Below, piece by piece: positions 14,101-25,109 of a stretch of DNA of 64,000 nt. Each line of letters opens with the position of its first letter. Within the stretch, counting starts at the first letter, position 1. Source of the DNA: Rhynchonema sp. JSB1_4 (taxonomy: Eukaryota > Nematoda > Chromadorea > Monhysterida > Xyalidae); the NCBI GenBank assembly GCA_030248065.1, contig JASAMV010002782.1:20256-84255 (forward strand), read 5' to 3'. The notes beneath the pieces were generated by a model. The model did not search any database. It was not told the DNA's origin and was given only the letters and a program-made list of their open reading frames with translations. The position numbers were made by a program, and so were the translations under genes.

Positions 14101-16045
14101 CTGTTTCTTGTGCACCTTTCTATTGGACATGTCTCGGCCAAAGAGAAGGTGGTAATGAGAATGTTTTGAGGCGACCAGGCTCAGGATCGCAACTTCTTTT
14201 TCGGTAATATCTTCATCGTGAAAAGTGCGATTGTGTGCCATTTTTTTCCAAATCAGAAGTAGGGAAAATAAACCGAATTTGACGCAGACCACGACCCGAG
14301 TTCGGAATTCCGCAACCTCGGCGTGCATTGGCGCGCCACGTGTGTGCGACCGATGGACTCGACCGACAACAACAACACCAACGACAATACAAGTGCCAGC
14401 ACGACGGCTGTTGATGATTTGTGGGCCACTGAGATTCGGGAAGGTTGTGGATGGGTTGGAAGTTTTTGATTGTGTCCGTAAGGACGCCGACTTTTTTCGG
14501 ACACCGGCACCGGTCCCAAGTCGGCATGAATTTTGCTGGGATTCGGGTTGTTGATTGTCAACCGACATTCGACGTGTTCCGGCACGCCAGATGCTAGCAA
14601 AGTGCATTCACGCCAAAATGTGCTTGCAGGTTACGGCTGTATCGCACAATCATCGGAGCCGTTGGATGCGAACGCTAAATTTGCCATTTTCTATGACCAC
14701 GACCCGAAACAGACGGACTCGATGTTGATGCCGCGTTGGGCACTCGACAACAACATGCACATTGAATATGCCAGACCCATGGTTGGTTGGAAGTTCATAG
14801 TACGTTGGCCCGAATCAAACTTGACGGTCATGCGGTGTTGCTCAGGTCATCATGGCTCGTGACTTTTTGCTTTCACACTACGGTTCATCTTAAGATGTAC
14901 TGATGTGATCCCACTCATTTCAACTATCGCAGATGTTGTTCCCAGGTGGCAAATGCAGCATTACCATATTTTTGTTGTTGTAGTTCACGGACGTAAATGC
15001 GATGCTTGACATGCACTATATTGCGATGCCGCCGTTGAGTAAGGAGAAAGGTTGGTTATTGCCGGGTTTTGTTTTTTTGTGCTCAAATGCAAACCAACCC
15101 TGTGCCCGCCCAGGTACGAATGCAATGGACATTGTCATCTCGGCGCATCCATACACCGAAAAATGTGAACAGGACGGTGCTCCATTGCACTGGATACAAC
15201 CGATTGATGTGGATAATGCAAAGGTTACTTGCATGGGAAATATTTGTTTTGGTGATGGTGACTATCAAACTATTGGCTACTGAAATTACCTCAAGCACAA
15301 AACAAACGCACTAAACATTTTGGTTTGTGATGAGCAAGCAGCAGGCTTGAAGGCAATGTCACCTTTCCGCTACGACTTCGGTTTTATTGTGCAAGGCAAA
15401 GGTGCGCGTTCATATTGGCTTGAACATTTCTGTATTACACGCTTCTGTAAAACAATAGCCAGCCAGGCGTGCAATGCCTGTGTTACACCACGGAGTAATT
15501 CGTAGATCAGTGTAGCGTGGCGGTGGTTCGTAAGTCAGCGTTTTACCGATCTGCCAATTCGTTTACTTCGTGCTTGTGCTTCGTCCTTCATCGTGCTTTA
15601 TAGGCCGACCTCGCGTGTGCGTCACTGCCGCGTCGTTCGCAACTGCGTGACGAGTTCATCTCACTGATGTGTTCGGGTGCACCGGTCGGCCAGCTGCAGA
15701 CGGTGATCGAGAAATGCGCCAAGCTGATCGACTGGGCCTTGTATGAACACGATATTGACGTCGATCGATCGGTCGACGCCGAATTGATCGTCAGGTCGGT
15801 TTTAATTTGGACGGATCGGTGATCGGATTGGGCCGTGGTCGCTTGACTTGGACTTGGAGATTCTAATTGTTGGCATCGGCAAAGGACCGCAAAAATTATG
15901 ATCAATATTAGGACAGATCCGATCCGATCAAATGACATGCATGCTGGCTTTCTTTTGTACCTGGGAATTGGGGCGGTTTTTCTTATTTAGGCAGTGGCAA
16001 ACTTTCGCCCAACTGCGTGTGCAAATGAAACGTGACGGTTATTGA
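8108..16045 (+). CDS. divergent multi-cold-shock-domain protein, Unr/CSDE1-like
   Basis: Twenty exons give one phase-consistent frame of 863 residues: 8108-8243, 8335-8505, 9053-9231, 9426-9570, 10076-10185, 10317-10430, 10487-10655, 11266-11384, 12481-12657, 13039-13182, 13507-13609, 13770-13886, 13951-14091, 14288-14443, 14630-14781, 14984-15050, 15114-15223, 15353-15388, 15604-15794, 15991-16045. The protein repeats a cold-shock (OB-fold) pattern: an RNP1-like [FY]G[FYC][LI] followed by a hydrophobic strand of IFF, LFV, IFT or IFY type. Examples are FGHA with RIFF (residues ~15-28), GYGFL with LTLFV (~113-128), SYGYL with LIIFTS (~549-582), GYGCI with FAIFY (~661-680) and DFGFI (~779). Canonical and weaker repeats alternate, as in Unr/CSDE1, an mRNA-binding translation regulator. 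The FFH histidine typical of RNP2 is missing, so RNA binding may be altered. Boundaries of exons 9, 17 and 18 are uncertain. Family assignment is inference from pattern. Confidence 0.55.
8650..8726 (+). repeat. two-copy tandem repeat in intron 2
   Basis: The ~28-bp unit TTTCTACCT-TGGAGCGTGGCAATTTT occurs at about 8,650-8,680 and 8,698-8,726, inside intron 2 of the cold-shock-like gene. Confidence 0.7.
9860..9927 (+). repeat. long poly(A)-rich tract in intron 4
   Basis: About 65 bp of almost pure A with scattered G and C, in intron 4 of the cold-shock-like gene. No retroelement body precedes it, so I treat it as simple sequence. Confidence 0.8.
11977..12376. mobile_element. hAT-type MITE in intron 8 of the cold-shock-like gene
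   Basis: The 400-bp element has termini CAGTGGTGTCGTTGGGG and CCCAAGGACACCACTG and 8-bp flanks CGAGCGAG and CGAGTGAG. The interior repeats GGTATCC-type words many times. A second copy in the opposite orientation is at 56,432-56,820. The element is non-coding. Confidence 0.85.
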
Positions 16046-17408
16046 CCGGGAATCATACGAGATTTGATATTGCGATGTTTTTGTCTCAAAGTATAATTTT
16101 CTCCTTTCCGTTTTGGCGACGTCTTCTTTCTTTGGGTTTGTCCTTTTCTGCTTTCGTGTTTGATTCGTGTCTTTGGGCGCAAGTAGTTGCACCAGAAATT
16201 GTATTTAGATCAAGATTTTTACGAAACGTTGCGATTATTGAGCGTGTAAGTTAAGATTTGATTATCCAGATATTATATCAAGATACAAGCTTGAGACCGG
16301 TAGCAAACCTGTGTTTGGTATGCTCCCACTCGCTTTTTTCTCACAACTAATTTTACAATAGATTCAGGCACTAGCATCAAGTTTCGCATTGGTCTGAAAT
16401 TTGTAAGTGTAACCAATTCTTGGCAGCGCAAACCGGAGTTTACCAGCATTTACTGGAGTTTTCCCGACGCGGTGCAAGTATTGGTTACCGAGACAATGTT
16501 GTTTGGCTGTTAGTTTGGTGGTTGACAAATTGTTTTTTGTTGCTACGTGCTACTAATGCCTTGATGTCAAGAAATTATTTTTTGTGATCGCCAAATAGTT
16601 TTGAGAAATCGCCAGCTTTTCGCCAAATATTTTGGACATGGAATAACTGTGGCCGTATTTACTAGTCGAAACTGATTTGCTCTTACTTTGGATTGTTTTC
16701 ATAGAAATGTTTGGTGTGCATTACGTTTCTGTTATGTGGGGTAGCCTTTCCTTTAACTGTGCTGTACTTTATTCTGGAAATACATATGCTGTACGTGTCT
16801 GTCTCTCCCCAGTAACGCATGAATTTTGTAGAATGTCACGAATGGGTTTGTGAAAAAGATTGCCAACAAACTTTTTGAGGAAACTACAGAGCAGAATAGG
16901 CAACATAACCTTACGTGGGGCAGATTAAGACGGTCTTGGTATCGATGTGATCCACAAAACAAAGAAGCACAAACAAGGTTTGTGAATTGCCAGGGCCTGA
17001 CCGTGATTCAGGCAATATAACGTTTGGCAAAGAAAGGGCTGTGAAGTAGTGGTTTTCATGATGCACAGTGTGATCAATACGCAATCGTTGTAGTCTGCCA
17101 AGCTGATCTGTGATCCCGTTGTTCCGGGATCCAGTCTGTGATCTTAACCAGTAGACAGTGCGTGCACTGGCTTTGGTTTGATTGATGCATGACCACATAA
17201 TGAGTATCTTTTTGTTTTGTTTCGCTGAATAAATCGACTTATAATTGTACCGATGGGCGAAGTTTTTATTTATGTTTTTTCTCACTTGCAGATCAATGGC
17301 GGTTTTTGGTCTTAATTTCTTGCTCAGTGCAACAACAGCTTCCAATGTGACCTTCTTAATTTGACTGCTGTGGTGAATGCCGATCTCAACACAACCCTGC
17401 ACTGCGAG

Positions 17409-17485
17409 GTCTGGATCCTGGACCTGCTGATGATGCAGTTTTTACGCATGACAGTCTGCCGTTACTCATGGGTCCATGGAATGAG
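17409..17485 (+). other. exon-like fragment resembling the cold-shock-like gene
   Basis: Between an AG (GCGAG) and a GTTTGC donor, one frame reads through an AVFTHDS segment and ends in LLMGPWNE. Exon 11 of the upstream gene (13,507-13,609) contains LLGPWNE. VFTH also resembles the second strand of a cold-shock domain. This could be a leftover of a tandem duplicate or an exon of an unseen gene. The overlapping frames on both strands are also open, so the call is weak. Confidence 0.25.
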
Positions 17486-18289
17486 GTTTGCGGTGCGACA
17501 TCCACATTTTCATCATTTATGTGTATTTAAACGAGCTCCACTGGTTGAGTTAGTAGTCTCCAATCCGTATACATAGCTGTCAAAACCCTCGCGTGCTGCG
17601 CGCGCGAGTCCAAATAGTAAGCCGAATAGTCGAAAACGCCAGCCTGACATACGTACGTACATACGTGAAATCTCGCGCTAGTGCGCGTCATTTCAAAATT
17701 TCAGTTTGCTGCATGCATTATTAATAAATAAATGCGCAACGTATGTACCACCACATTCGCGTGCCTCACTCAGTGCGAGTTCGTGCATACGACACGAGGG
17801 TGTAAAATGTGAAAATACACACTGCACACATGACTGCAGGCCAACCATTGCAATCCTGGAATTGGCTGCCCATGCAATGTATCGCGTGCGCTCGTTTTGT
17901 GTTTGTATGCCCGCAATTCTACTAATATGTAACATGCACCTTCGGCATAGGCTATCTGAATCGTGTGCCACTTGCCCTAATTCACATGTTGCTGTTCTGA
18001 ATGCGGTTAATTCCTCTTGACTTTCACATTGTGTTCACAAATTGCATTGCGGAATTGACATTTTGTTTCGTGCTGAGTGGGCATCGCTTGCTTTCTTTTT
18101 GTTTAGAAAGCCGCAAACAACAGAAACTTCTAATCTAAATTTATTGAATAAAGCGTGGACCACTGACTAACCAGTATTTTGCTGTCGGATGCTCAAGGAA
18201 GTGATTCATGGAGATCCCGACAGAAAGCAGGCCATCTTGACCATTCGTGTACTGAGTTCATCATCTATACTACTAAAACAGGAAGACGT

Positions 18290-18680
18290 ATGTATGTATG
18301 TATGGTCCAGCCACGAACTCATGAGACGACTTTTTTTGAAATTGGATTGTGCGGATCCAACAATGTTCCGGTTCCACGTATTTCGGAAATGAAAGAAAGA
18401 GAAACGCACGTATTTTTTTTAAAAACACGCTCTCCACTCGGTGCGTAAATTCCCTTTTGACTCCCAAAACATTTGTGTGCTGAACATCACTGCTGTTCGC
18501 GTATGCACGCAACAAATTGAGGTCAGCCAGCTGGAACTTGTCATCATCTCCCTCAGCCAATCTCTTTCTTTTGTTTGCGAAAACACGTGTATCTGGAGCA
18601 TCTTTGAATGCGGCCAAGCAAGCTTTAAAAAAAGTCGTCTCATGAGCTGGTGGCTGGACTATATGTATGTATATGTCTGT
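18290..18680. repeat. diverged foldback element
   Basis: The outer arms match well as inverted repeats: the left carries GTCCAGCCAC and ACTCATGAGACGAC (18,304-18,332), the right carries their complements (18,633-18,661). Both arms are edged by TATG repeats. Similarity continues inward at lower identity, through the AGAAAGAGA block near 18,395 and its complement near 18,560. It is non-coding. Confidence 0.6.
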
Positions 18681-20705
18681 GTGTCTGTGGCCCCCTCCCT
18701 CGGAAGGGCGGACGGGTCAATTTTCACGGGTAGCTTTGGGTATGCTAACGGGTCTTCGGGGGGGGGGGCACGGCACGGGCGCGGCGCTGTAGCCGGGCCG
18801 TAGGCACGGGTCCCGTCTAGTTAACAACAAACACACGAGTATGTTAACATTAATTATGGTCAGGATAATTGAGGTCCAATGCCGAACCCGACGCTTTCAC
18901 CTAGGTTTGCCTGTATATTATACTGATCAATTGTCAAATCTACATTTCATTTGAATTACGGAAGGAAAACTAATGAAGTCTCGCAGTTTTTTGACATCGC
19001 CTGTTCCGTGCAGGTGTCATCATGACCTTAACCTTTTATGGTTTCCGCACAAGGAAGTCCTTTAGTTCTTTCAACGGCCATTCAATTAATCGGAATTCGC
19101 ACCAAAATTATCGTTGCAGTGGTTTTCACAAAAAACTATTTTAAGAACCGATTGCGCAATCTTATAGCGTTGTCAAGTTCACGTTCCTCTCTGTTGCATA
19201 AGAAGAACCGGAACCACGAGAGCTTTCCCATTCGGTGCAATGTGATGTTTAGGTGATCAAATCAATCGACGACTTGTGTGTGTCAGAAAACGACGTCCAG
19301 TCAAACCGACACATTACAATATTTTCCGCGAGATTTTTATTTTTTCTGTGGTCTTTGAATCTATAAATAGTTGCTGCATACTCACACACTCACGAGAAAT
19401 GCTCGTTAGATGCAAAATTGAATCGCAGAGCTAATCCACGAAAATGTACGTGCTACTGCGGGCGGATAAAGTTGATGCTGTTAAGGACCGGTGCATGCGC
19501 ACAATGGCGCTGTTAGGTTCTGGTTCTACACCAAGCCTGCTCTAAACCTGTGATGCTCCTCTTTGTGCTGTTGCTTTGGGAAAGCTTTTGGAAGAGAGCA
19601 CAACAAGGTGTTCCTTTTTTCGCAACCTGCCATTACGCATGGCACTCAGCGCATAACGTAGTGCCCTCAGGTGTGGTTGAAATCACATCCTTTTGTCACA
19701 CCGCGCAGTTTGGTTACGGTTCCCATGTTCAGTTTCATTTTGATATTTTGTCCATAGTAATGTTGCTTGGAAAAAATGCGAAAACTATGTATATGCCTGG
19801 TTGTCGCTGTTCCTAAATCTCGTTTTTGCACACCTGTTGAAAAGATCGGTAAAGACAAGATAAATAAACCATGTTTAAGTGTGCCAACTGCCATGTCGTG
19901 TTTTTTCATGTATGTATTTCGCACTATCGGCGTAACATAAACGTTGATCAAAATACACCACTCCATGTGTTTTACCGCACATTCATTGTACGCACACTGA
20001 GCTCACCGGTGTACATACACGTTGATTACATAGCTGAAAAAGATACTCGGAAGAACATTTTTGTTAGAATGTGGTCGGATTGCATCGCACGTTTAACTTA
20101 TATCAGTCTTTTTTTAGCTTGTGGTGCAAAACGCAAAAGCTGGTTTATTTCTGCGTTTTCATTTTCTCCTCTCGATGAACTTTTTTCAATTGCTCCATAG
20201 AGCTTGCAAGTTGTGTGGCAGACAGATCTTCATTGGAAACAAAAGAAGCTTTGCAATAGCAGTTTTGCAGACCGCCCTTGCTGTATCAGAAAGGCGTCAT
20301 TTTTTTAACTTCGTGTACGCAAAAAATTTGTGTGAAGTTGTCACATGACGGGTTGGCGGGAAAGTGCGTTGGCAGGTCCTATGCACAGATCTAATGCAGT
20401 TTGACGTCTATATCTCAAAATAAACGAATTCAATAACGTGTGGCCGGGCCGCGCAAAATAAGTGTACTCAACCTTAAAATTCGCAAAAATCCCTCGTTAT
20501 TTCAATATATCGCTTGCTCGTCAAAAGAATCCGCGTGTGTTATTGCTCTGTTCACCAGCTTTATCGATATTCTCGCATATTTTTCAATGTTGCATGCGGA
20601 CACTCGAATCGCGTTGCGTGGAGTGCGAGATTTGACGAATTCGTTTAAATCTTGCGCGTAAACCAATGCGGTGAAAATGTTCAGGAACAATACGGACGGT
20701 GTATT

Positions 20706-21466
20706 CAGGGTTGGATTTAAAAAATTTTTATTATCGAACTTTTTAAAAAAAACTTTTTAAATTTTTTTTAAAACACACTTTTTTTTTATTCCGGACCCCC
20801 CAAAAGATTGGTTTCTTGAAGAATGAAATTTTTGAAATCATGTTAGTAGGGTATGTTTTGAGGGACACTAAAGAGAACTTTTCCACTGACTTGCATGTTT
20901 ACGTAATCACCTACGATCTAATCCCCTTGGTCATGACTTTGAGAAATCCAAAGGTAAATGTGGGTATACATACTGTATGTGACGAAGGGTAGACCAACCT
21001 TCTGTTTGTGAATTTGGGGATAAATTTGAAGAGAGATAAAGACTCACACCATAATCACTTTGTGTCACAAAAGCATGTAGCTAATCCACACAGCTGCAAA
21101 CAGGCGAGCAACGTGGAGTGTGTGGATAGCTTACGACACGCTCAATAACTGTACAGTATACGGTATGGGGTGTCCTATATTATACATGCAGCTGTTGTTG
21201 GGATGTCTGGGAACTGTATGAGTCCATCACAACACCATTTCAACTGACGTATAAGCGCCGCAGGCAATTTTTTGAGAAACATGGGCAAACATTGAGAAAC
21301 ACATGAAAACATGCCTTTTTACCTTAAAAAGGTCAGAAAATAACGAAAAAAGTGAAAAAATAAAAAAGTGGACTTCCTTTTTAAAATTTTAAAATAAAAA
21401 AGTGGCCAACTTTAAAAAAAATTTTATTTTTACAAAAAATTTTTTACTTTTTTTAATCCAACCCTG
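20706..21466. mobile_element. hAT-type MITE, CAGGGTTGG termini
   Basis: The 761-bp element starts CAGGGTTGGATTTAAAAA and ends TTTTTAATCCAACCCTG. Both ends are rich in AAAAATTTTT blocks. The flanks GGTGTATT and GTGTACTT are only roughly alike, so the target duplication is decayed. It is a relative of the 42,388, 38,255 and 44,526 elements. Confidence 0.7.
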
Positions 21467-24400
21467 GTGTACTTTGCCGGCACCAGCGCAGGCGCGGGGT
21501 CGCCAAGGAGTTGGTTTGACTTTAGCATCAGAATGTTCTTGCACGACATAGGCATGTGTCGCACTGCTCTTCCAATCCGTTGTCCATTGGTCAGTGAGGT
21601 CAGCAACTTGGGGTTAGCCAGGCTCGGTACATTGCCCGTATAAAAACTTGTACAACTAATCATTGTTGTCATCTCATGCCGACATCTTGCACAATCTAAA
21701 AACCATGTAGTGATTGGGCTGTCATTGTCACGTGATCACTCTTGGCATGTGTTTCATGTGCCAATAATCAGAAATCTATGATTTTGAGCCATGAGGGCTG
21801 AACATCCTGGTTTGATGCCAGTGGGCAGTTCGTTTGTGGATTTTTGTCCCATGTATCCTGCATGCCCCGTCTGGAATCTGTTCACCAAATTCATATTTTA
21901 ACACTTCGGTTCATATGATGCGTGAATTAAAAAAACGTCCGCTCGCATATACATACATGTAAAGTTTTATCGCTGATATGTGTAGATACATGAAGTGATT
22001 GTCGGATGTCGCCTGAGAGAGAGAATCTTCTCCATATTCATTGTTGTGCACGTTTGCTGCACATGGACTTTTGCAACAGAATATAGTACCTTGGTATTCA
22101 TTTATCGCAGTGACTGACTATTAGAAAGATGAGCAGTGTATTTGTTGTCGCGGTAACTAGTGAAAGAGAAGAGCAGAAGTTTTAAATCGGTACTTTCCGA
22201 AGTGCGGGGCGTATTTTTTAATCACACGTGTTACATATCTCGATTGCACGCATGTGCCTGACCCTTGAATGTATTGTACAAATCGGGATGACTTGTACTC
22301 TTATCATCAACCAATGCGTAACGTCTGCCCTAAACACAAAAAGAAGTCGAAACAATCGTCGGTGTTGTAACTTGAAAGTTGATTTGTATACACACGTGAA
22401 TGCAAACACCAGATCTTTTGGAAGGCATCACATGCCTATTCGTTGTAGATTGCTGAAGTCTGTGACAAAAATGTATGGATACGGCACAGGTTGTGTATAC
22501 TTGCCGTGGCGCAACATCCATTGTGTGTTTGTTTCGCAAGAACACATGTCGTTTTATGGTCACACAATTCTTTCACCACCTTCCATTGAATTGAAAAAAG
22601 AACAATGTATGTCACAGTAATTCTGCTAGCCGGTTCCGGTTGCGGCTTTTAATTCGTTTTTTCTAATACATGCGTATGTGTTTCCATGAATCAACAAAGC
22701 AAAGATGAGCTACTATATTTTGTTCCGCTGTTGCATTTGTGCGAAGCTATAAAAATCGTCTCAAAACGAACTTCATAGGACAGTCCAATCTGGTGTTCGT
22801 CACCAGGTTGCTGCATGCACAGGTCCACATCCGCTGATGGTACAAGTTTCTACCAGAATGAAACAGATTTCCAGTCAGATCATGTCGATTGGAAGCATCA
22901 TCAGTTGAACGTTAAAATTATTGATGGAACCGTGACCAAGACCGGACCGAATTTGCCGCCCGCAATAATAAATGCAAAGTTATTTCATGTTCTGTGCTTC
23001 GTTTCTGAAACTTCAACATACAGTCTGCTCTTCTTCGTTGATAAACGGCTTTCTTTGCAGCGCATGTCAATAACCAGTCAGACTTCAAAGCGAGATAATT
23101 GCATAGACAAAGCAGTTATTTGACTTATCTCTTGTATATAAGGTTCTGAAAAACACTTCAAAATCAAAAACAAAAACTTTTTTGCATTGTATCGTTTATT
23201 CGCGCATTATGTTTTTCCACATGCGATAAACGCATCTTAAGTCGCTCGTGCAAGTTCAATACAACACCATATTTACCAATCCGGTCTTGTGGTTGGTTAG
23301 AATAACTAAACTATCCATATTAACCGCAGCATCTATTTACATTATTAGATGCAGTAATGCACTTCGGTGTACATTCCACAGCATTCGTTTGTTCTTTCCC
23401 ACATTTTCCTGACAGGATCTGCTGTGCGTACGCATGTATGCATAATATCTCTTCTTCACAATAAAGTTTCATGTTGAGCGACAAATAATGGTGCGTAGCA
23501 TCATTGTTCTCTACAAAATATCTGTCTTCGGGATTAGTTTTTGTCACGATTACTAATTACCTAGAGGCGGTTACACTTGGATGATTTTACAGTACTCAGG
23601 ATTTCTCAGGTACAGTGCTCGTGCATTTGTAAGAATAAATATAAGTGCAAGATATCCACGACAAAGCAGCGCTTCCTGAATTCGAAGGCAACTGACAAAC
23701 CGTTAAGTTAAGTCACGAATGTTGTAATGTTCATTTACAAGCTTGCTTTTACTCATTGTTTTATTCCAGTACTCCGTTTGACAAGCATCTGCTTGTAAGA
23801 CTTTTATAGCTGAGCTCATACAATTTACGAAAATCTCAAAATCCACTCCTGCTGTCTGGCATCCTGTTTGTGGTGTCCAGATTGCGGTGTGACCTGTTGA
23901 TGCTGCGCGTCAGTTGTTGTGGAATACAGTGGCACCAAACTATTTACAAAAATGATTTCTGTTTCTATCCCTCGTATTGGGGGTAGACGCATCTCGGCTC
24001 CTTTTTTCTGATATGCATCTAATCTGACGTGATGTTGATATTTTCATGGTGCACAACTTTCATCTTGTTTGCATACGTAAGTGCATGTGTGGCCAACCAA
24101 ACACCGTCGACCTTGTACATGCTGACTCTCTGTTACTACTGTATCACACTGACGCTTGAAATGTTAAATTGGGTATTGTTATGGTCTCATCACAAAAAGT
24201 GAAATGTATCATTGAGCCGTTCGGCTACGTTGGTTGACGACAGCTAAAAACTCAATCCTGCCAACGCTGGTGATTAAACGCAAGGTCAACATTGTCGCAC
24301 ACATACATATATGTACCGTGACCACTGTTTTTTTACGGATAGACTGCGTGTTGTGAATGTGCTTGCCCAACAAATATAAGAAATGGTAGGTTGGCTGTTT

Positions 24401-25109
24401 TTTCCAACCAAGCAGCGAATTGCATTTTACTAGGGAGTTGCCATTTTACATCACGACGGCTGATCTGCTCAGATCTGAAACAGATCAGTTTATATGTGTC
24501 GCGCTTTCGTCTGTCGGCTGCTGTCGGCTTATAGTACTGTGGTCAAATCAAGTCGTCAAATCACATGTATTATTGTTCGCGCTCATTTGGGGCTCATGTG
24601 TTATTGCTGGATTTGACGACAGTGCCATTAGCCGGAGTATTACGGCACTAATTTCGACCAGCGTGAAGGTTGTTCATATGTGCAGGGGAACAACTTCCGC
24701 TGGTCGAACTTAGGTCTTCAAGACTATAACTAAATACGATTCGCAGAAAAATTGGTCCACATCGTCGACAAGCGCAAAATAGAAAAGTAACTCCACCTTT
24801 ATGGACAAGCAGTTTGACTCAGACCCAGTTTTGCGATGGTTGTTTCAAAGCAATTTTCACTCTTCAGGTGCCTTCGTACCAACGAATGCGATGCTGACGT
24901 CCCGTCGACGGCGTCAGTCACGATGGTACGCTGAGCCGTCTGGCAACGATGACGAGCTCACTTGTCAGCGATCAAAGACAAATTGGAGAACTGATTCTGT
25001 ATTGTTGACCCAGCCAATTGTCAGACATTCACCATGTACAGCTGCGTATGACGCGTATTCAAGGGCCGCCTACGTTCGAAGGCCTCGTTACGCCAACCTC
25101 AAACCTGCC
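21467..25109. other. upstream region of the peroxidase gene, no gene assigned
   Basis: Only short frames without recognisable domains are seen. A hairpin lies at 24,653-24,708. From 24,801 the frame stays open into the peroxidase start at 25,110. That stretch may hold 5' UTR, because the signal peptide begins at the later methionine. Confidence 0.4.
24653..24708. repeat. short hairpin (TTCGACCAGCG stem), copy 1
   Basis: TTCGACCAGCG at the left pairs with CGCTGGTCGAA at the right, and GTTGTTC pairs with GAACAAC further in, giving an imperfect hairpin of about 56 nt with a short loop. A second locus with the same stem lies at 35,758-35,816. It could be a tiny inverted-repeat element or a miRNA-like precursor. 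Confidence 0.55.

Larger units (their letters stand above)
16046..20705. other. intergenic, mostly unassigned, with exon-like scraps
   Basis: No complete gene is visible. Short exon-like pieces with splice-site-like flanks occur at about 16,376 and 16,429. A further piece at 17,409-17,485 is listed separately. A diverged foldback lies at 18,290-18,680, followed by a G-rich run near 18,740-18,800. The rest shows no signal I can name. Confidence 0.4.

Noticed and set aside
16911..17402. 163-residue minus-strand frame
   Set aside because: No domain, and it overlaps exon-like sequence on the plus strand. Nothing supports it beyond length.
18189..18290. Protein-like stretch containing HGDPDRKQAILTIRV
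   Set aside because: It reads plausibly but stands alone, with no supported splice partners and a foldback element directly after it.
22815..23123. Possible exon preceded by an AG at about 22,830
   Set aside because: Two frames are open and neither joins in phase to a neighbour that I can identify.
24801..25109. In-frame 103-residue N-terminal extension of the peroxidase
   Set aside because: The frame is open, but a clear signal peptide starts at Met 25,110. An extension would bury it, and the extension has no recognisable sequence.
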